Shown: positions 10,523-23,075, counted from the first letter of the stretch. The stretch: DNA of 64,000 bases from Chaenocephalus aceratus (GCA_023974075.1 JAMFTG010000553.1:48501-112500), one strand, 5' to 3'. Program-made: numbers and translations. Notes: generated by a model not told the origin, from the letters alone.

Positions 10523-10690
10523 GGCCCCAGTCACACGAGGACGAAAACGGCTAAACGCATAGGATTAACGGAAGTTTACGCAATCGCAAAAAAGCTTCCA
10601 TCCACACGCAATATTCACCGGATAGTGTCTGTTCACACCATAGACATATAAAGAGTAGACGCCGCATCGACCGCTACTGCCTATTGGCGC
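10523..10690. mobile_element. One end of an unidentified DNA element
   Basis: Begins GGCCCCAGTCACACGAGGACG and continues with short CACACG/GTTCACACC motifs like the element ends at 2320 and 4955. No partner end is found nearby; it runs into the LINE at 10715. Probably a fragment. Confidence 0.35.
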
Positions 10691-10714
10691 TGACGAGCCG
10701 TGGGGCCTTCATCT

Positions 10715-12131
10715 TGAGTGAACAGGTAAAGGAGTTTTTATGTACAAATGACATCTTGTCTAAACATCAGTCAGGCTTCAGAAAGAAACACAGCACCATC
10801 ACTGCCACGATGAACGTGGTGAATGACATTACGAGTATTTTAGATAATAAGCAGAGTTGTGCAGCTCTGTTTATTGACCTTTCCAAAGCGTTTGACACCG
10901 TTGATCATCGCATCTTAAAGCAGAGGCTACTCAGTATTGGCATGTCCAGCCACCCCACTGGGGTGGTTTGTGAACTACCTCTCTGAAAGGTCCCAATGTG
11001 TTCATTTTGATGGACTGTCTTCTGAGTGGTTAAACATTTATAAGGTTCTGTTTTAGGACCACTTTTATTCTCCATATATATTAACAGCGCAGGTGATAAT
11101 GTGGATGAAGCTACTTTACATTTTTATGCGGATGATACTGTGATGTATTGTGCAGGTCCCTCCATTAAGGAGGCTGGTGTTACATTACAGGCTGTTTTTA
11201 ACACTATTCAGACTCAGTTCTCTGAATTAAAGCTTCTTTTAAATGTGGATAAAACCAAGGTAATGCTCTTTTCAAAAGCAAAAAAGACACCAGAGCCTGT
11301 TTTAGATATTGTAACTACGCAAGGAACAAAACTTGAAGTTGTTGCCTGTTACAAATACCGTATCTGGCTTGATGATTGTCTCACTTTTAAACTTCATGTC
11401 AATAACCTGCTAAAAAAACTGAGGGTTAGGCTAGGTTTCTTCTACAGGAACAAGTCCTGTTTCTCGCTTGAGGCCAGGAAAAGGCTCTGTGACCTTTGAC
11501 CTGTGCTGGACTATGGGGATCTGGTTTATATGAATGCACCTGCCCATTTCCTGGTCAAGTTAGATGCTGCGTATCACAGTGCTCTGAGATTTGTGACAAA
11601 CTGTAAAGCATTAACCCATCACTGTACCCTGTATGCAAGGGCTGGTTTGCTTTCACTAACTGCACGGAGGCTCAGTCACTGGTACATGTTCATATACAAA
11701 GCCATGCTAGGGAAACTTCCATCTTATATCTGCTCCCTGATCTCACGGAAAATTGTAAGTGGCTACTGCCTGAGATCGAATGCTGTGTTTTTATTAAATG
11801 TGCCAACTGCTAGGACTGTCTTAGGGAAGACAGCTTTTAGATGCAGCTCCTCTGTCTTGGAACAGTCTGCAAATTAAATGGAAACTGAACAATCTGGTGC
11901 CACTAAATGTTTTTAAAGCTCGGTTGGATGCTACTCAATCAGAAGCTGTTGGTACCTGTTTATGTGGATAATTATGTAAATGATGCTGGATGATGTCCTT
12001 TTGTTGTTCTGTTTATGCTTTTATGTTTCATGTGGAACTACTTGAGCAGGTCTCCCTTGGAAAAGAGATCAATGATCTCAATGGGATTTTATCTGTATAA
12101 ATAAAGGTTTGAAATGAAATGAAAATGAAAT
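10715..12131 (+). mobile_element. Rex1-like LINE, 5'-truncated and inactivated
   Basis: Plus-strand reverse-transcriptase remnant. It contains SKHQSGFRKKHSTITATMNV, then LFIDLSKAFDTVDHRIL, then FYADDTVMYCAG (the catalytic YADD box), the thumb/connection KVMLFSKAKK, and a C-terminal part with LDYGDLVY and YHSALRFVTNC. A frameshift near 10965, loss of the PQGS region near 11040 and a stop near 11499 break it. The 3' end is a typical LINE tail, GGTTTGAAATGAAATG. The order and motifs resemble Rex1/Babar elements of fish (from memory). Confidence 0.85.
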
Positions 12132-12507
<376 letters not shown>

Positions 12508-12758
12508 AAAAAACACTAATGGTCTATATGATAGAGAAGCAGAAGCAGATTGTGTAGGCCTACTACTCAGCTATTTTAATAAATTGAAAAATGAAGAAAC
12601 AATAATACATTATAAATAGACAGAAGTTATATATCAGTTCAAATTAATATCTATATCTATGTCAGAACAAATGAAAATCTACATCTATATCTATATAAAA
12701 AAATGTAAATTTTCAAGTTAAACACAAGAACATGACACCACCCCGCCCCAAACCATAT

Positions 12759-15700
12759 TTACACAAAGTTGCTCATGAAAGTTGAAATGAGATAAAGGCC
12801 CTGAAACAGGACTGTTTTGCAGAGCTTCTTTCTCATGCTCCCTTTCTGCAGGTCAAGAGAGGTGAGTCTGGCAAAGTGGTGTAGTCTTATTTTCAGAAAC
12901 ACAACCAATGACAACAAGTCGGAATAATGGTTGTCGATGCCAAACTGCGTCTCCTCAATGTGTTCCCCAAGCTGAAAAACATCCTCCGTTCCAATCTCCT
13001 CCCGGACGATGCAGGTGACTGTCGACTCCTTTGGAGCTTGCCTTGTTGAAGCTTGGCGAATCCCCCTCTCTGCAGCTCTCAGCACCTTCACTGTGCCTGG
13101 TGATGGAATCACTAGACCACCGTTGTTTTTCAGGGCTAGAAGGTGGTAGCTCTCATCAAATGATGAAGGTACAGCATCTCTGACCAAGCTTGCACAGCAC
13201 ACATCACAGGACAGCTTTCGCAGAATCTGCCGGACTACAAATCCTGCGATGTAGACCATCGCATTTTCCACCAGACCACCAAACCGAGTGGGAAGATAGC
13301 TGTGGTCACTCACAACAGCCGAAATGTTGGCGAATGGAGATGGGTGCTCTTCAGCAGTTTCAGCAGAGGACATCTCTCCCGCAGACAGGGACACGGTGTG
13401 ATCTTGGGCTGCCACGTTGCCTGTCTCACTATGAAACACCGAACCATCAGACGGCGGAAGATGGCCTGGAACTGGCGTGCAGATGGATTGTTATTCTGCC
13501 ACCTTGTATGGAAAACAGGCACACAATACATACATTACTCATAAGTCATTTTCAGAATGGATTGCAATTAAAAGAACATCAACCCTACCTGACGCTCTGA
13601 TGGAATTAAATAGGAGCTCCAAGTGATCCTGGCTGAACCTGTAGGTGAGGACATACCGCTGAACTTGGAGCAGTTCAGGAATCATCAGCATCAACGTGTC
13701 GATGTTAATGACAAATCCGATGACTGACAAGTACCTGCAAAAGAAAAACATTTTATTACTCTGATCATGGCAAAACATATACAGTATACTTGTAGGACAC
13801 TTAGCTAACTAGGAACAATGTAATTGCAGAACTGGGATAACTTGAGAACAAGAACACAACAATACATACCATGTTGACACCGACATGTGCTTGATGTTGT
13901 GTGATACGTACCATTAGAAGCATGGGACCTCAAACACACTGAAGATAAGATCATTCAAATAGAAACAAAACTGCAGATTGAAAAACATTGAAACAAGAGA
14001 ACATCATTTCAACATACATACCCTCCTTCTGACACCTGCAAAACTTGATGTTGTGTAATACATACTATTTAGAAGCATCTGGGACCTCAAAAGCAATGAA
14101 TACAAGATCATTCCAACAAACAAAAGTGAACACAGAAAAACATTGAAGTAAAAGAGCATCATGTTGGCAGACCGAACTAAAGGAAACACGTTGTAACGGT
14201 AGCATCATATGAACCTGATGGAGAGAACAGAGCATCTTATGAACTCGATGCATAACGGACAGAGTATCGTTGAACTCATGTCGTGAACTTTTCCTGCATG
14301 AATAACAAGCACTATTTTAATAGACCTCTTGGATCGGTGAAGTGGTGCTCCATCTTTTGCCACCAAAGTGAGCAAGTACTCCCTGGCTCTTGACAAAAAT
14401 GCTTTCCTCTCTCCAATTCAAAGCACCCAAGGGAGATTTGAATCCTTTGGCACGAGGATTGCGTCCATTCATTGCATCAAACAGCCTGTCAATCATCTAT
14501 AAAGAAATATCTAAATCACTATCATTACAGTGTTTCATTAGGTATCAGATAGTTGTAATCAATACTCATCTATTCAAGATATAAAGAGAACAGAGTACTT
14601 ATTTCTAAACTGTATGTTCAACGTGCAAACTTAGTATTTGCTTGACTTCCTTCTCTCCATAGGCTGCTTTGTGCTACAGCACATTTCACACAGAGCTTTA
14701 CCACTCTAACATGTGTGAAGGTTTGTGTAAGGTTATATACACACTTTTGTATTTATGAATATGCAATATCACGGTTCATGAAAATATTTGCATGTTGAAC
14801 TTAGAGAATTATCAACAAATTGTTCCTGATGCTCAAATCACATTTTAATCAATTATTTAAAAACAAACACGTACTTGGTTCTATAATCACTAACTGTTTA
14901 CCTCAGTGAATTCTGCCGTTGCCTCACAGCCTTTGAACTGAGAGTACCTCAGATCCCTCACTGTGCGGAGAGCGACTGACACGGAGCGACTCAGGGACAC
15001 CCTCATCTTGTGGTTCTCAAAGTAGACATGTTTGTCTGTGATTTTATTGGCAGCATGCAGTCCGTCTTTTTTTTGCACATCATTGAGATGATTGATGAAC
15101 GTCCACTTGATCTGTCCGGTGGTCGTTGGGACTGTATGCCTGCAGAGAAAGATGCAGTCACTGCTCAAACAAGTACAAACAGCAACATGTTGATCATCAC
15201 GTCCGGCCATAACGTGCAAATAAACAGACAACAATATTGAGATACAACTTTTAGCAGCAGAGACATAACTTGTACAAACAGGTCTACAACAATCATCATT
15301 TACCTGCAACATATTACCAACTTCAGCATGTGGCATCCGTCATTACAAATACTTTGTCACCAGTCGAGGGATGCGGGACACTGGTTTGAAGCGGCTCCTG
15401 TGGGTTTCCCTTCAGCTCACACCCAAGTTGGCTGCACATGCTGACGTTGGAGGCATCCATCGTGACAGATACCACCCGAATGCCCCGTGCATGCAGCTCC
15501 TCCAAAGCATGACTGAGAAGGACCCTTTGTGTTTCAGGTGACAGAGACTTCGTCAGGTAATATGCAATGGGAGCCTTCCAATGTCCTTGTAGGCCAACCA
15601 CCATGAACACCAGAGCCTCAGTAGCAACATCGGTCTCATTGATTCCATCACCCATACAAAAGCAGACATTGACTGGTTATGTGGATTATATTGCACATGT

Positions 15701-16498
15701 TTCCTGATGGCCATGGCATCCAACATGAGTGCAACACATCCATGTTCAGCCTGGTCTTCCTGGCATCTCTCTCCAGCATATCCAGCATCATCCTGTTCAG
15801 GCCAGGCTTGCCATCCACCGAACACAGCCACCTGTACAACAATTGAGAAGTAGCTATTTAATGTATTTGCAACCGTAATTTCCAAAAATGAAATTGAACA
15901 ACATTAAGACTACCTTTGTAATGTATGTGGATGAGGGAGGGGACGATCTGTAGTCTCTCTGAGGTATTCGTATGCCTTTGGACCATGTAGATGGAGTGTG
16001 AGGGCACATTCTCTGTGGTCCTTTGAGTACTCATGGCCCTGCTTTGCCTTCAAGTCTATTTGAAGATCTGAAATGTTATGAGAAAAAATTAACAAGTCCC
16101 CTTCATATAATAACAAAGGAGTTTAATAAAGAGTGTAAGAGTACGATGTACATGAATTTCAAAGTGCTAATTTCATTTTACCTGAGTAGAAATCAAGCCT
16201 CTCTTTGAGTTCTTCATTAATGAGGTTATTTTCCCTCAAATCCCCCAAAAGACTCCTCACTGTGGTCTTTGCCCTCTTTTCTCTAGCCATGGCATTCTTC
16301 CTCTCTTGCTCGAGACTCTCCACTCTTGCTAAAGCTTCATTGAGTCTGGCCTTAAGAGCAGTAGGAGAAGCAGGCGAGACATCGCTATGATCCTAGTTTG
16401 AGTGATGTTTCACTTCACACACATCACTTTGACACAACTAGAGTATGGCCCACATTCTTTCTTATAGTCATCACCTGTCAAAGCCACTGCCAGCATCA

Positions 16499-16534
<36 letters not shown>

Positions 16535-16815
16535 TGTGTGTGTGTGTGTGTGTGTGTGCCAGGAATGCATGTTCAACATGTCTTCAATTGTGTGTGTATG
16601 TGTTTATTTGTGAGTGTGTTTAATATGAGTGGCAGCAAACAAGAGAGATTTGACTTTGTCTAGGACCATTATGAATGATGTTGAAAAATAGAAATACTCA
16701 CATCATTAGGCTGAGGTTGTGAGTGTGAGGTTGAAGCTTCTGGGTCGTCCTAAGGGGCCACAGACAGGCTCTCTTCAGCTTTTCTGGAAGTAGACATAGT
16801 CCTGCCCTTTTCCGG
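12759..16815 (-). pseudogene. P-element/THAP9-like transposase pseudogene, multi-exon
   Basis: Minus-strand exons read high to low: 16702-16815 (donor GTGAGT), 16182-16392 (coiled-coil-like, Glu/Arg rich), 15914-16067 (HGPKAYEYLRETTDRPLPHP), about 15340-15831 (ALMLDAMAIRKHVQYNP, then VFMVVGLQGHWKAPIAYYL and VTMDASN, the RNase-H-like core), 14902-about 15115 (IKWTFINHLNDVQ), 14326-14496 (MIDRLFDAMNGRNPRAKGF), 13589-13734 (TYRFSQDHLELLFNSIRAS) and 12759-13502 (WQNNNPSARQFQAIFRRLMV, then YIAGFVVRQILRKLSCDVC). These are hallmark blocks of P-type transposases. An in-frame TAG in the first exon and frameshifts near 15745, 15660, 15340, 14420 and 13430 show it is dead. The N-terminal THAP zinc finger was not found. 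No terminal repeats were seen. Confidence 0.88.
16501..16558. repeat. (GT)n microsatellite with a CGCG interruption
   Basis: Two GT runs separated by CGCG, inside an intron of the P-like pseudogene. Confidence 0.95.
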
Positions 16816-16846
16816 CTAAAATGAAGAAGCATAATACTTGAAAAGA

Positions 16847-16878
<32 letters not shown>

Positions 16879-16939
16879 GCACACACAGGGATAGGTATTT
16901 CTATTTTCAACATCATATCATAATGGTCCTAGACAAAGT
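16653..16939. repeat. 45-bp inverted repeat around the first transposase exon
   Basis: The arm at 16653-16697 (core CTAGGACCATTATG, then TGTTGAAAAATAGAAATAC) is the near-exact reverse complement of 16895-16939. The pair encloses exon 16702-16815 of the P-like pseudogene and an AT/AC microsatellite (16847-16880). Confidence 0.85.
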
Positions 16940-17224
16940 AAAACATTTTTTCTTATTTTAACACTTTGCGCGCACTTTTGAGCCCCGCAACATATGTGAA
17001 AACTAACCAAATGTTGCATGCGCGTCAGAAGTGGTGAAAGTTGCGATGTGTAATTGGTTCCGAAACTTTACGTAAAAAATTGCGTAAGCCACGCCCACTT
17101 ACGCTTATAACGTAAAGTCGGCCACTTTAACTTTCACGTAAATGAACGAAACTCGTTACGCATATATAGGGTGCGGAGACAAACAAAAAAGCCTCTTGGA
17201 GGGGTATGAAATAACATACAGGAA
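16940..17224. other. No gene seen
   Basis: Contains several ACGTAA/TTACGT motifs (17069-17165) and a TATATA at 17163-17168. No coding match. It may be the 5' flank of the P-like element or the edge of the repeat that carries the 147-bp array. Confidence 0.4.
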
Positions 17225-19335
17225 GTCGGCCATTTTGAATGTTGTGTCATAACTCAAACTGACATACTCAGAACGCCACCAAACTTCACATGATGGTTAA
17301 CACTACAGCCCTGAACAGCTCTAGGTCAAATCTGATGTTACTTAATTTGGCGTTACCATGGCGATGGATCCTTCGCCATAAACAACGGTGTCGCTGTAAA
17401 TCCAATGGACACGGTCCCATCGTCCCCCAATCTTCACTTTTATATCACCGGTCAATGCCTTAACAGCTCTAGGTGAAATCTGAAATCTCACCGTATGCCG
17501 TTTATAATAAAAAAAATACAATGCCAAAAAATACAATGTTGTTGTAAGTCAATGGAAAATCGTCCAAACAGCACCAGACTTCAGACTGTCATTAATGGTC
17601 CGGCCCTCAACAGCTCTATGTCAATTATGGATGTCCTCATATGCCGTTGCCATGGCAACAGATCCCTCGCCATTAAACATGGTGTTGTCGTAATTCAATG
17701 GAAAATCGTCCAAACGGCACCAGACTTCAGATGCTGACTAATGGTCTGGCCCTCAACAGCTCTACGCCAATTGTGGGATGTCATCACATGCCGTTTCCAT
17801 GGCAACACATCCCTCGCCATAAAACACACTGTTGTCGTAAGTCAATAGAAAATGGTCCAAACTGCACCAGACTTCAGACTATCATTAATGGTCCGGCCCT
17901 CAACAGCTCTATGTCAATTATGGGATGTCATCATATGCCGTTGCCATGGAAACGCATCCTTCGCCAAAAAATACGATGTTGTTGTAATGCAATCGAAAAT
18001 CGTCTAAACAGCACCAGACTTCAGACTATCATTAATGGGCCGGCCCTCAACGGCTCTATGTCAATTATGGGATGTCATCATATGCCATTGCCATGGCGAC
18101 AGATCCCTCGCCGTGAAACATGATGTTGTCGTAATTCAATGGAAAATAGTCCAAAGAGCACCAGACTTCAGACTATCATTAATGGTCCGGCCCTCAATAG
18201 CTCTATGTCAATTATGGGATGTCATCATATGCCGTTTCCATGGCAACGCCTCCCTCGCCAATAAACCTGGTGTTGTCGTAATTCAATGGAAAATCGTCCA
18301 TACAGCACCAGACTTCAGACTATCATTGATGGTCCGGCCCTCAACAGCTCTACGCCAATTATGGGATGTCATCATATGTCGTTGCCATGGCGACAGATCC
18401 CTCGCCATGAAACAGGGTGTTGTCGTAATTCAATGGAAATTCGTCCAAACCTCACCAGACTTCAGACTATCATTAATGGTCCGGCCCTCAACATCTCTAT
18501 GCCAATGATGGGATGTCATCATATGCCGTTTCCATGGCAACAGATCCCTCGCTATAAAACACACTGTTGTCGTAAGTCAATGGAAAATGGTCCAAACTGC
18601 ACCAGACTTCAGACTATCATTAATGGTCCGGCCCTCAACAGCTCTATGTCAATTATGGGATGTCATCATATGCCGTTGCCATGGCGACAGATCCCTCGCC
18701 ATGAAACATGGTGTTGTTGTAATTCAATGGGAAATCGTCCAAACGGCACCAGACTTCAGACTATCATTAATGGTCCGGCCCTCAACAGCTCTATGTCAAT
18801 TATGGGATGTCATCATATGCCGTTGCCATGGCGACAGATCCCTCTTCATAAAACACAATGTTGTCTTAACTCAATGGAAAATGGTCCAAACGGCACCAGA
18901 CTTCAAATGACAGTTAATGGTCCTTCCCTCAACACCTCAATATGACAATAGTCAGTTTTCGCCGAAAGCGGTTTCCATGGCAACGCCTCCCTTGCCGTTA
19001 AGTACGATATTGCTCTAACTCCTGTATAAATGGTTAAAAAGTGTTCAAATATCAGATGTGTGTTAACGGTACAGCCCTCAAGACACATATGTGTCAGTTT
19101 TGAGATTTCGTAAAATTGTGTTGCTATGGTAACAAAATGGTCGCCGTGAAACACGGTTTTCTCATAACTCCAGTTAACATGCTCCATACGGCACAACACT
19201 TCACAGGTTTGATAACGATGCAGCCCTCAACACATCTAAGCATATTATGGGATGTCATCATATGCCGTTGCCATGGCGACAGATCACCCGCCATCAAACA
19301 CAACGTTTGTGTTACTGCTCTAACTCAAAGACATT
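17225..19335. repeat. 147-bp tandem array, about 14 units
   Basis: The landmark CACCAGACTTCAGAC occurs at 17572, 17718, 17865, 18012, 18159, 18306, 18453, 18600, 18747 and 18894, a period of 147 (once 146). Diverged units extend both ways to about 17225 and 19335. Each unit has a GTTGCCATGGCAAC-like palindrome (perfect at 17646-17659), TTAATGGTCCGGCCCTCAAC, and GGGATGTCATCATATGCCG. As 147 is a multiple of 3, two plus-strand frames stay open over several units (49 residues per unit). I found no start context or family match, so coding is unlikely. Confidence 0.95.
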
Positions 19336-19744
19336 GTCCGATCGGCCTGAAACTTCCCACGTTTGCCAACGGCCGAGTCCTCGAGACACCTAGACACGTC
19401 GACGTGCGGACAACAGCCTGCGGAGCGTCGAAGACCCGCTCAACGCTGCTTGCAGCTTTAATTATCCTTGTGTTTATTTATTTGTTTGATTAATAAACAC
19501 AAGTTGGAGTCCGTCAGGACCGAGGGTCAGAGCAGCTCATTTGCTTTAGAGAATATTACACCCGGAAGTAAGTATTCTCTCCGCTTCACTTGACAAACCC
19601 CGAGATAGTCCTCAAGCTCTGTGATTGGATGTTTGAGTGTGCTCCGAGGGTTACGCCGAGCATTGAACAGCACTTGAAATGGGATGGAACCATGGCAGAC
19701 TGTCCAAAACTGGATTTGAACGGGTCCAACTGATGTTCATTGAT
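19336..19744. other. Flank of the tandem array; no gene seen
   Basis: Includes a GC-rich stretch (19370-19440, ACACGTCGACGTGCGG) followed by GCTTGCAGCTTTAATTATCC and an AATAAA at 19491. It resembles the end of a repeat unit I cannot name. Confidence 0.4.
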
Positions 19745-20605
19745 AAGCCTGAAACATGCACTTGTCAAGGTTCAGAGGCAAATTTTGCAAATATGTGACC
19801 TGCTCTATCGAAATCAGTCGGAAGTTGCAACGGCTCATTTGAAAATAAACGTGGATTTGCGTAAAAAAACTATGTTTTCGGGGTTCGGGTGTTTTGTTTG
19901 ATTTTAAATAAACAAAGTCTTGGCTTTCAGAATATGAAACTTTTATTTCCAAAATCACACGATAAGTACATGTTTGAAGCTTGTAAAGGGAAGATGACAG
20001 GCACCTTTCACTCGCAATATGCTCTTCCGCAGTGCCGCCCCCCCTCCCTCCGGTTGACATTATGAATGTACGCGTATAGTAAGCATAAATAACACGGCAG
20101 GGTCCGTTACAGTTTGTTTCCATCTGATTTCAATTAAACAACGTCTTGGCTTTCAGAATATTAAACTTGTTTTGGCAAATTCAGATGATAAATACAACTT
20201 TGAAGCTTGTAACGGCATAATTACAAGCGGAGAACGGAGTAACTTGACGTCACAGCGGGCATAACAACAGCCGGTGTTTCTCGTGAGGGTTTTCCCCGGG
20301 AAACAAACACAATACACACAAACACAAAATTACACAAACACACGTATACACACACACACACTCGCGAGCTTCCCCCAGACCAGTAATCCAAACGAAAATA
20401 TCTTCCCTCCGTAGTATTTTGATCATTTGCTCCACTAATAATCAATCACATCGATGGATTCCAGAGAAGAGAAAACTTTGAAGGCCTTTTTCTCAAAATG
20501 ATGACTCGGTGACAGTCATTATATAATGTGACATATTTCGCTTAATATTAGAAAGGTCGGAATCTCCTTTATATCAGCTGTGCACCTTTATGGTGTAAAT
20601 ACAGC
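19745..20605 (+). repeat. Unnamed dispersed repeat, copy 1
   Basis: Both edges recur in inverted orientation at 36229-37015. The left edge has AAGCCTGAAACATGCACTTG; the right edge has CAGCTGTGCACCTTTATGG and TGTAAATACAG. Internal sequence differs and includes a direct repeat (19893-20213). A DNA element of about 0.8 kb is likely, but its exact ends are not resolved. Confidence 0.6.
19893..20213. repeat. Direct repeat, about 85-bp arms
   Basis: Segments 19899-19985 and 20128-20213 share GTCTTGGCTTTCAGAATAT and TTTGAAGCTTGTAA at a spacing of about 230 bases. They flank a GC-rich stretch with CCGCCCCCCCTCCCTCCGG. Confidence 0.75.
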
Positions 20606-20802
20606 CTATCTAGGCAAGGCAAGGCAAGTTTATTTATATAGCACTTTTCAACACAAGGCAATTCAAAGTGCTTTACAAAAAATGAAAGACATTAAGAAAA
20701 TGGCATTTCAAATCAGTCATTAAAAAGTAAAGCTAATAAAATAAACATTAAAAGAAAAAATACATGGATAAAAGTTACAGTGCAGTCTAAGATATGAATA
20801 GT

Positions 20803-21759
20803 TCAATTAAAAGCAGCGACAAAAAGAAAAGTCTTCAGTCTGGATTTAAAAGTAATAAGAGTTGCAGCGGACCTGCAGGTTTCTGGGAGTTTGTTCCAGA
20901 TATTTGGAGCATAATAACTGAACGCTGCTTTACCATGTTTAGTTCTGACTCTGGGGACAGAAAGCTGACCAGTCCCTGAAGACCTGAGAGATCTGGATGG
21001 TTCATAATTTAGCAGGTCAGAAATGTATTTTGGGCCTAAACCATTCAGTGTTTTATAAACCAGCAGCAGTATTTTGAAATCTATTCTTTGACACACAGGA
21101 AGCCAGTGTAAAGACTTCAGAACAGGAGTGATGTGATCCACTTTCTTAATGTTAGTGAGGACTCGAGCAGCGGCGTTCTGAATCAGCTGCAGCTTCCTAA
21201 TATATTTTTTAGTGAGTTAGTGAGACCTGTAAATACACCATTACAGTAGTCGAGTCTACTGAAGATAAAAGTATGGACAAGTTTTTCCAAATCCTGCTGT
21301 GACATTCGTCTTTTAATCCTAGATATATTCTTTAGGTGATAGTAGGCTGATTTAGTAACTGTTTTAATGTGACTGTTGAAACTCAGGTCAGAGTCCATGA
21401 CTACACCTAGATTTCTGGCTTTATCTGTTGTTTTGAACATTGCAGACTGAAGCTCAGCGCTAACTTTTAAACGTTCTGCCTTGGCTCCAAAAACCATTAC
21501 CTCAATTTTATCTTTGCTTAATTGGAGAAAGTTCACATCCAGTCATTGATTTGTTCAATGCACTTACTCAGTGTTTGAATTGGAGCATAGTCTCCTGGTG
21601 AAATTGTTACGTACATTTGTGTGTCATTTGCATAGCTATGGTAACTTATTTTGTTGTTCTTCATTATCTGAGCCAGTGGCAGCATGTAGATGTTAAAGAG
21701 AAGAGGCCCCAAGATGGAGCCTTGAGGAACCCCACATGTCATATTTGTCAACTCAGATG
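20803..21759 (-). pseudogene. L2 reverse transcriptase core and C-terminus
   Basis: Read from 21759 down: [20 protein letters not shown], then [10 protein letters not shown] (the usual YADD box is changed to YAND, removing one of the two metal-binding aspartates), then LQLSKDKIEVMVFGAKAERL, RNLGVVMDSDLSFNSHIK, RLDYCNGVFTG, and the C-terminal LHWLPVCQRIDFKILLLVYK and FSYYAPNIWNKLPETCRSAA. A frameshift separates the halves near 21180 and another lies near 21535. Confidence 0.9.
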
Positions 21760-22490
21760 CAGAGATGGGGTCGTTACTAAAAAAAAGTAATATATTACAT
21801 ATTACATATTACTTTAAAAAAAAGTAATATATTACACTACTTCGTTACTCTCTACATAAAGTAACTCATTACTTAACTCGTTACTTTACTCGTTACTTTA
21901 CTCGTTACTTTACTCGCAGGGCCGGCCCGCCCCTCCCTGCAGGCAGATCACGCAGACTGCTAAAGTTTCAAATGTTCTCTTTAGTTCAGTTTCCATTGTC
22001 GCATAAGACTGATCCAGATCCTGAATGTTTTCCTATCTGACCATGGCTGTCCTATGTCTCCTGCTATCTGTATATTTTGCGCAGTCTATCTCTGCTCACG
22101 CTGTTGCACTGGAACCAGACACCGCAAAGACTTCAGCCGAGCATGTACGAACTGCGCATGCGTGAGTGGCAATAACTCTCCTTACCAGCAGGTGGCGGTA
22201 GTGTGTATTCGTCATTCAAAACAGGCAACAACTGGAAAACAGAGAAGAAGAACAGACCGTGATATAAACAAACAACAAATAGCTGTGCGTTAGCTTCACC
22301 TTAGCATGTGTTCTTTGCAGGTGTTTGTTGAGGTTTAATTATGACTGATTTTAGTAAGTAACGAAGTAACGCGTGTCGGGGCAATGTTAGTAACTGTAGT
22401 GTGATTACTGAATTATAAAAGTAGCGCGTTACACTACTCCTACCGACAAAAGTAATATTATTACTTTGTAACGCGTTACACCCAACTCTG
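21760..22490. mobile_element. 731-bp hAT MITE inside the L2 reverse transcriptase
   Basis: The ends are CAGAGATGGGG and, reversed, CAGAGTTGGGTGTAACGCG, rich in GTAACGCGTTAC-type motifs. An exact 8-bp target duplication, CTCAGATG, lies at 21752-21759 and 22491-22498. Removing the element and one duplication copy rejoins the reverse-transcriptase frame. No transposase. Confidence 0.93.
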
Positions 22491-22498
22491 CTCAGATG

Positions 22499-22910
22499 TG
22501 TATTTACCTTTAAGTAGGATTCAAACCAATTTAGAACTGCCTGACTGGAACACATCAAAACAGTTATTTAAATGCAAGAAATTACTCAACTGTTGAAAAA
22601 ACAACTTTTTCAATGATCTTACCTAGAAATGGCAGGTTTGATATGGGCCTGTAATTGTTCATTACTGAAGCATCTAGATTATTATTTTTTAAGAGCGGTT
22701 TAATGACTGCAGTTTTCAGGGCCTGTGGAAAAACACCTGAGTGAAGAGATTTGTTTACTATATGAAGTAGATCCGAGGCCATGCAAGGAAAAACATCTTT
22801 GAAAAATCCTGATGGAATAATATCAAGGCAGCAGGAGGACGATTTCAGAAGTTGTATAATGTCCTCTAGGTTCTTATCATTAATCTGATGGAATTGTGTC
22901 ATGGTGTTGA
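22499..22910 (-). pseudogene. L2 reverse transcriptase N-terminal part
   Basis: Contains SGFFKDVFPCMASDLLHIVN, TAVIKPLLKNNNLD and NYRPISNLPFLGKIIEKVV, the finger region of L2-type reverse transcriptase, followed toward 22500 by LNWFESYLK. The part between about 22580 and 22560 is shifted or lost. Confidence 0.88.
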
Positions 22911-23002
22911 ATTGATTTTAAGTGGACACAGAGACAACACATGTGCGGTACCTGATGCAGAGGCACTGACTGCTTGTCTGATTTTCTGAATATTGTCAGT
23001 GA

Positions 23003-23075
23003 ATAATAATAATAATAATAATTTCAATTTATATAGCGCCTTTCACGAAACCCAAGGACGCTTTACAATGGGAAG
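23003..23075. mobile_element. Inserted 3' tail of another retroelement
   Basis: (AAT)n followed by TTTATATAGCGCCTTTCACG and CCCAAGGACGCTTTACAATG, a tail sequence widespread in fish LINE/SINE copies (from memory). It interrupts the L2 between its endonuclease and reverse-transcriptase parts. Confidence 0.6.

Noticed and set aside
17698..18945. Long plus-strand open frames of 141-219 codons with 49-residue repeats
   Set aside because: They arise because the 147-bp unit is a multiple of three and free of stops in two frames; both frames are equally open and neither has family similarity, so I treat the array as non-coding.
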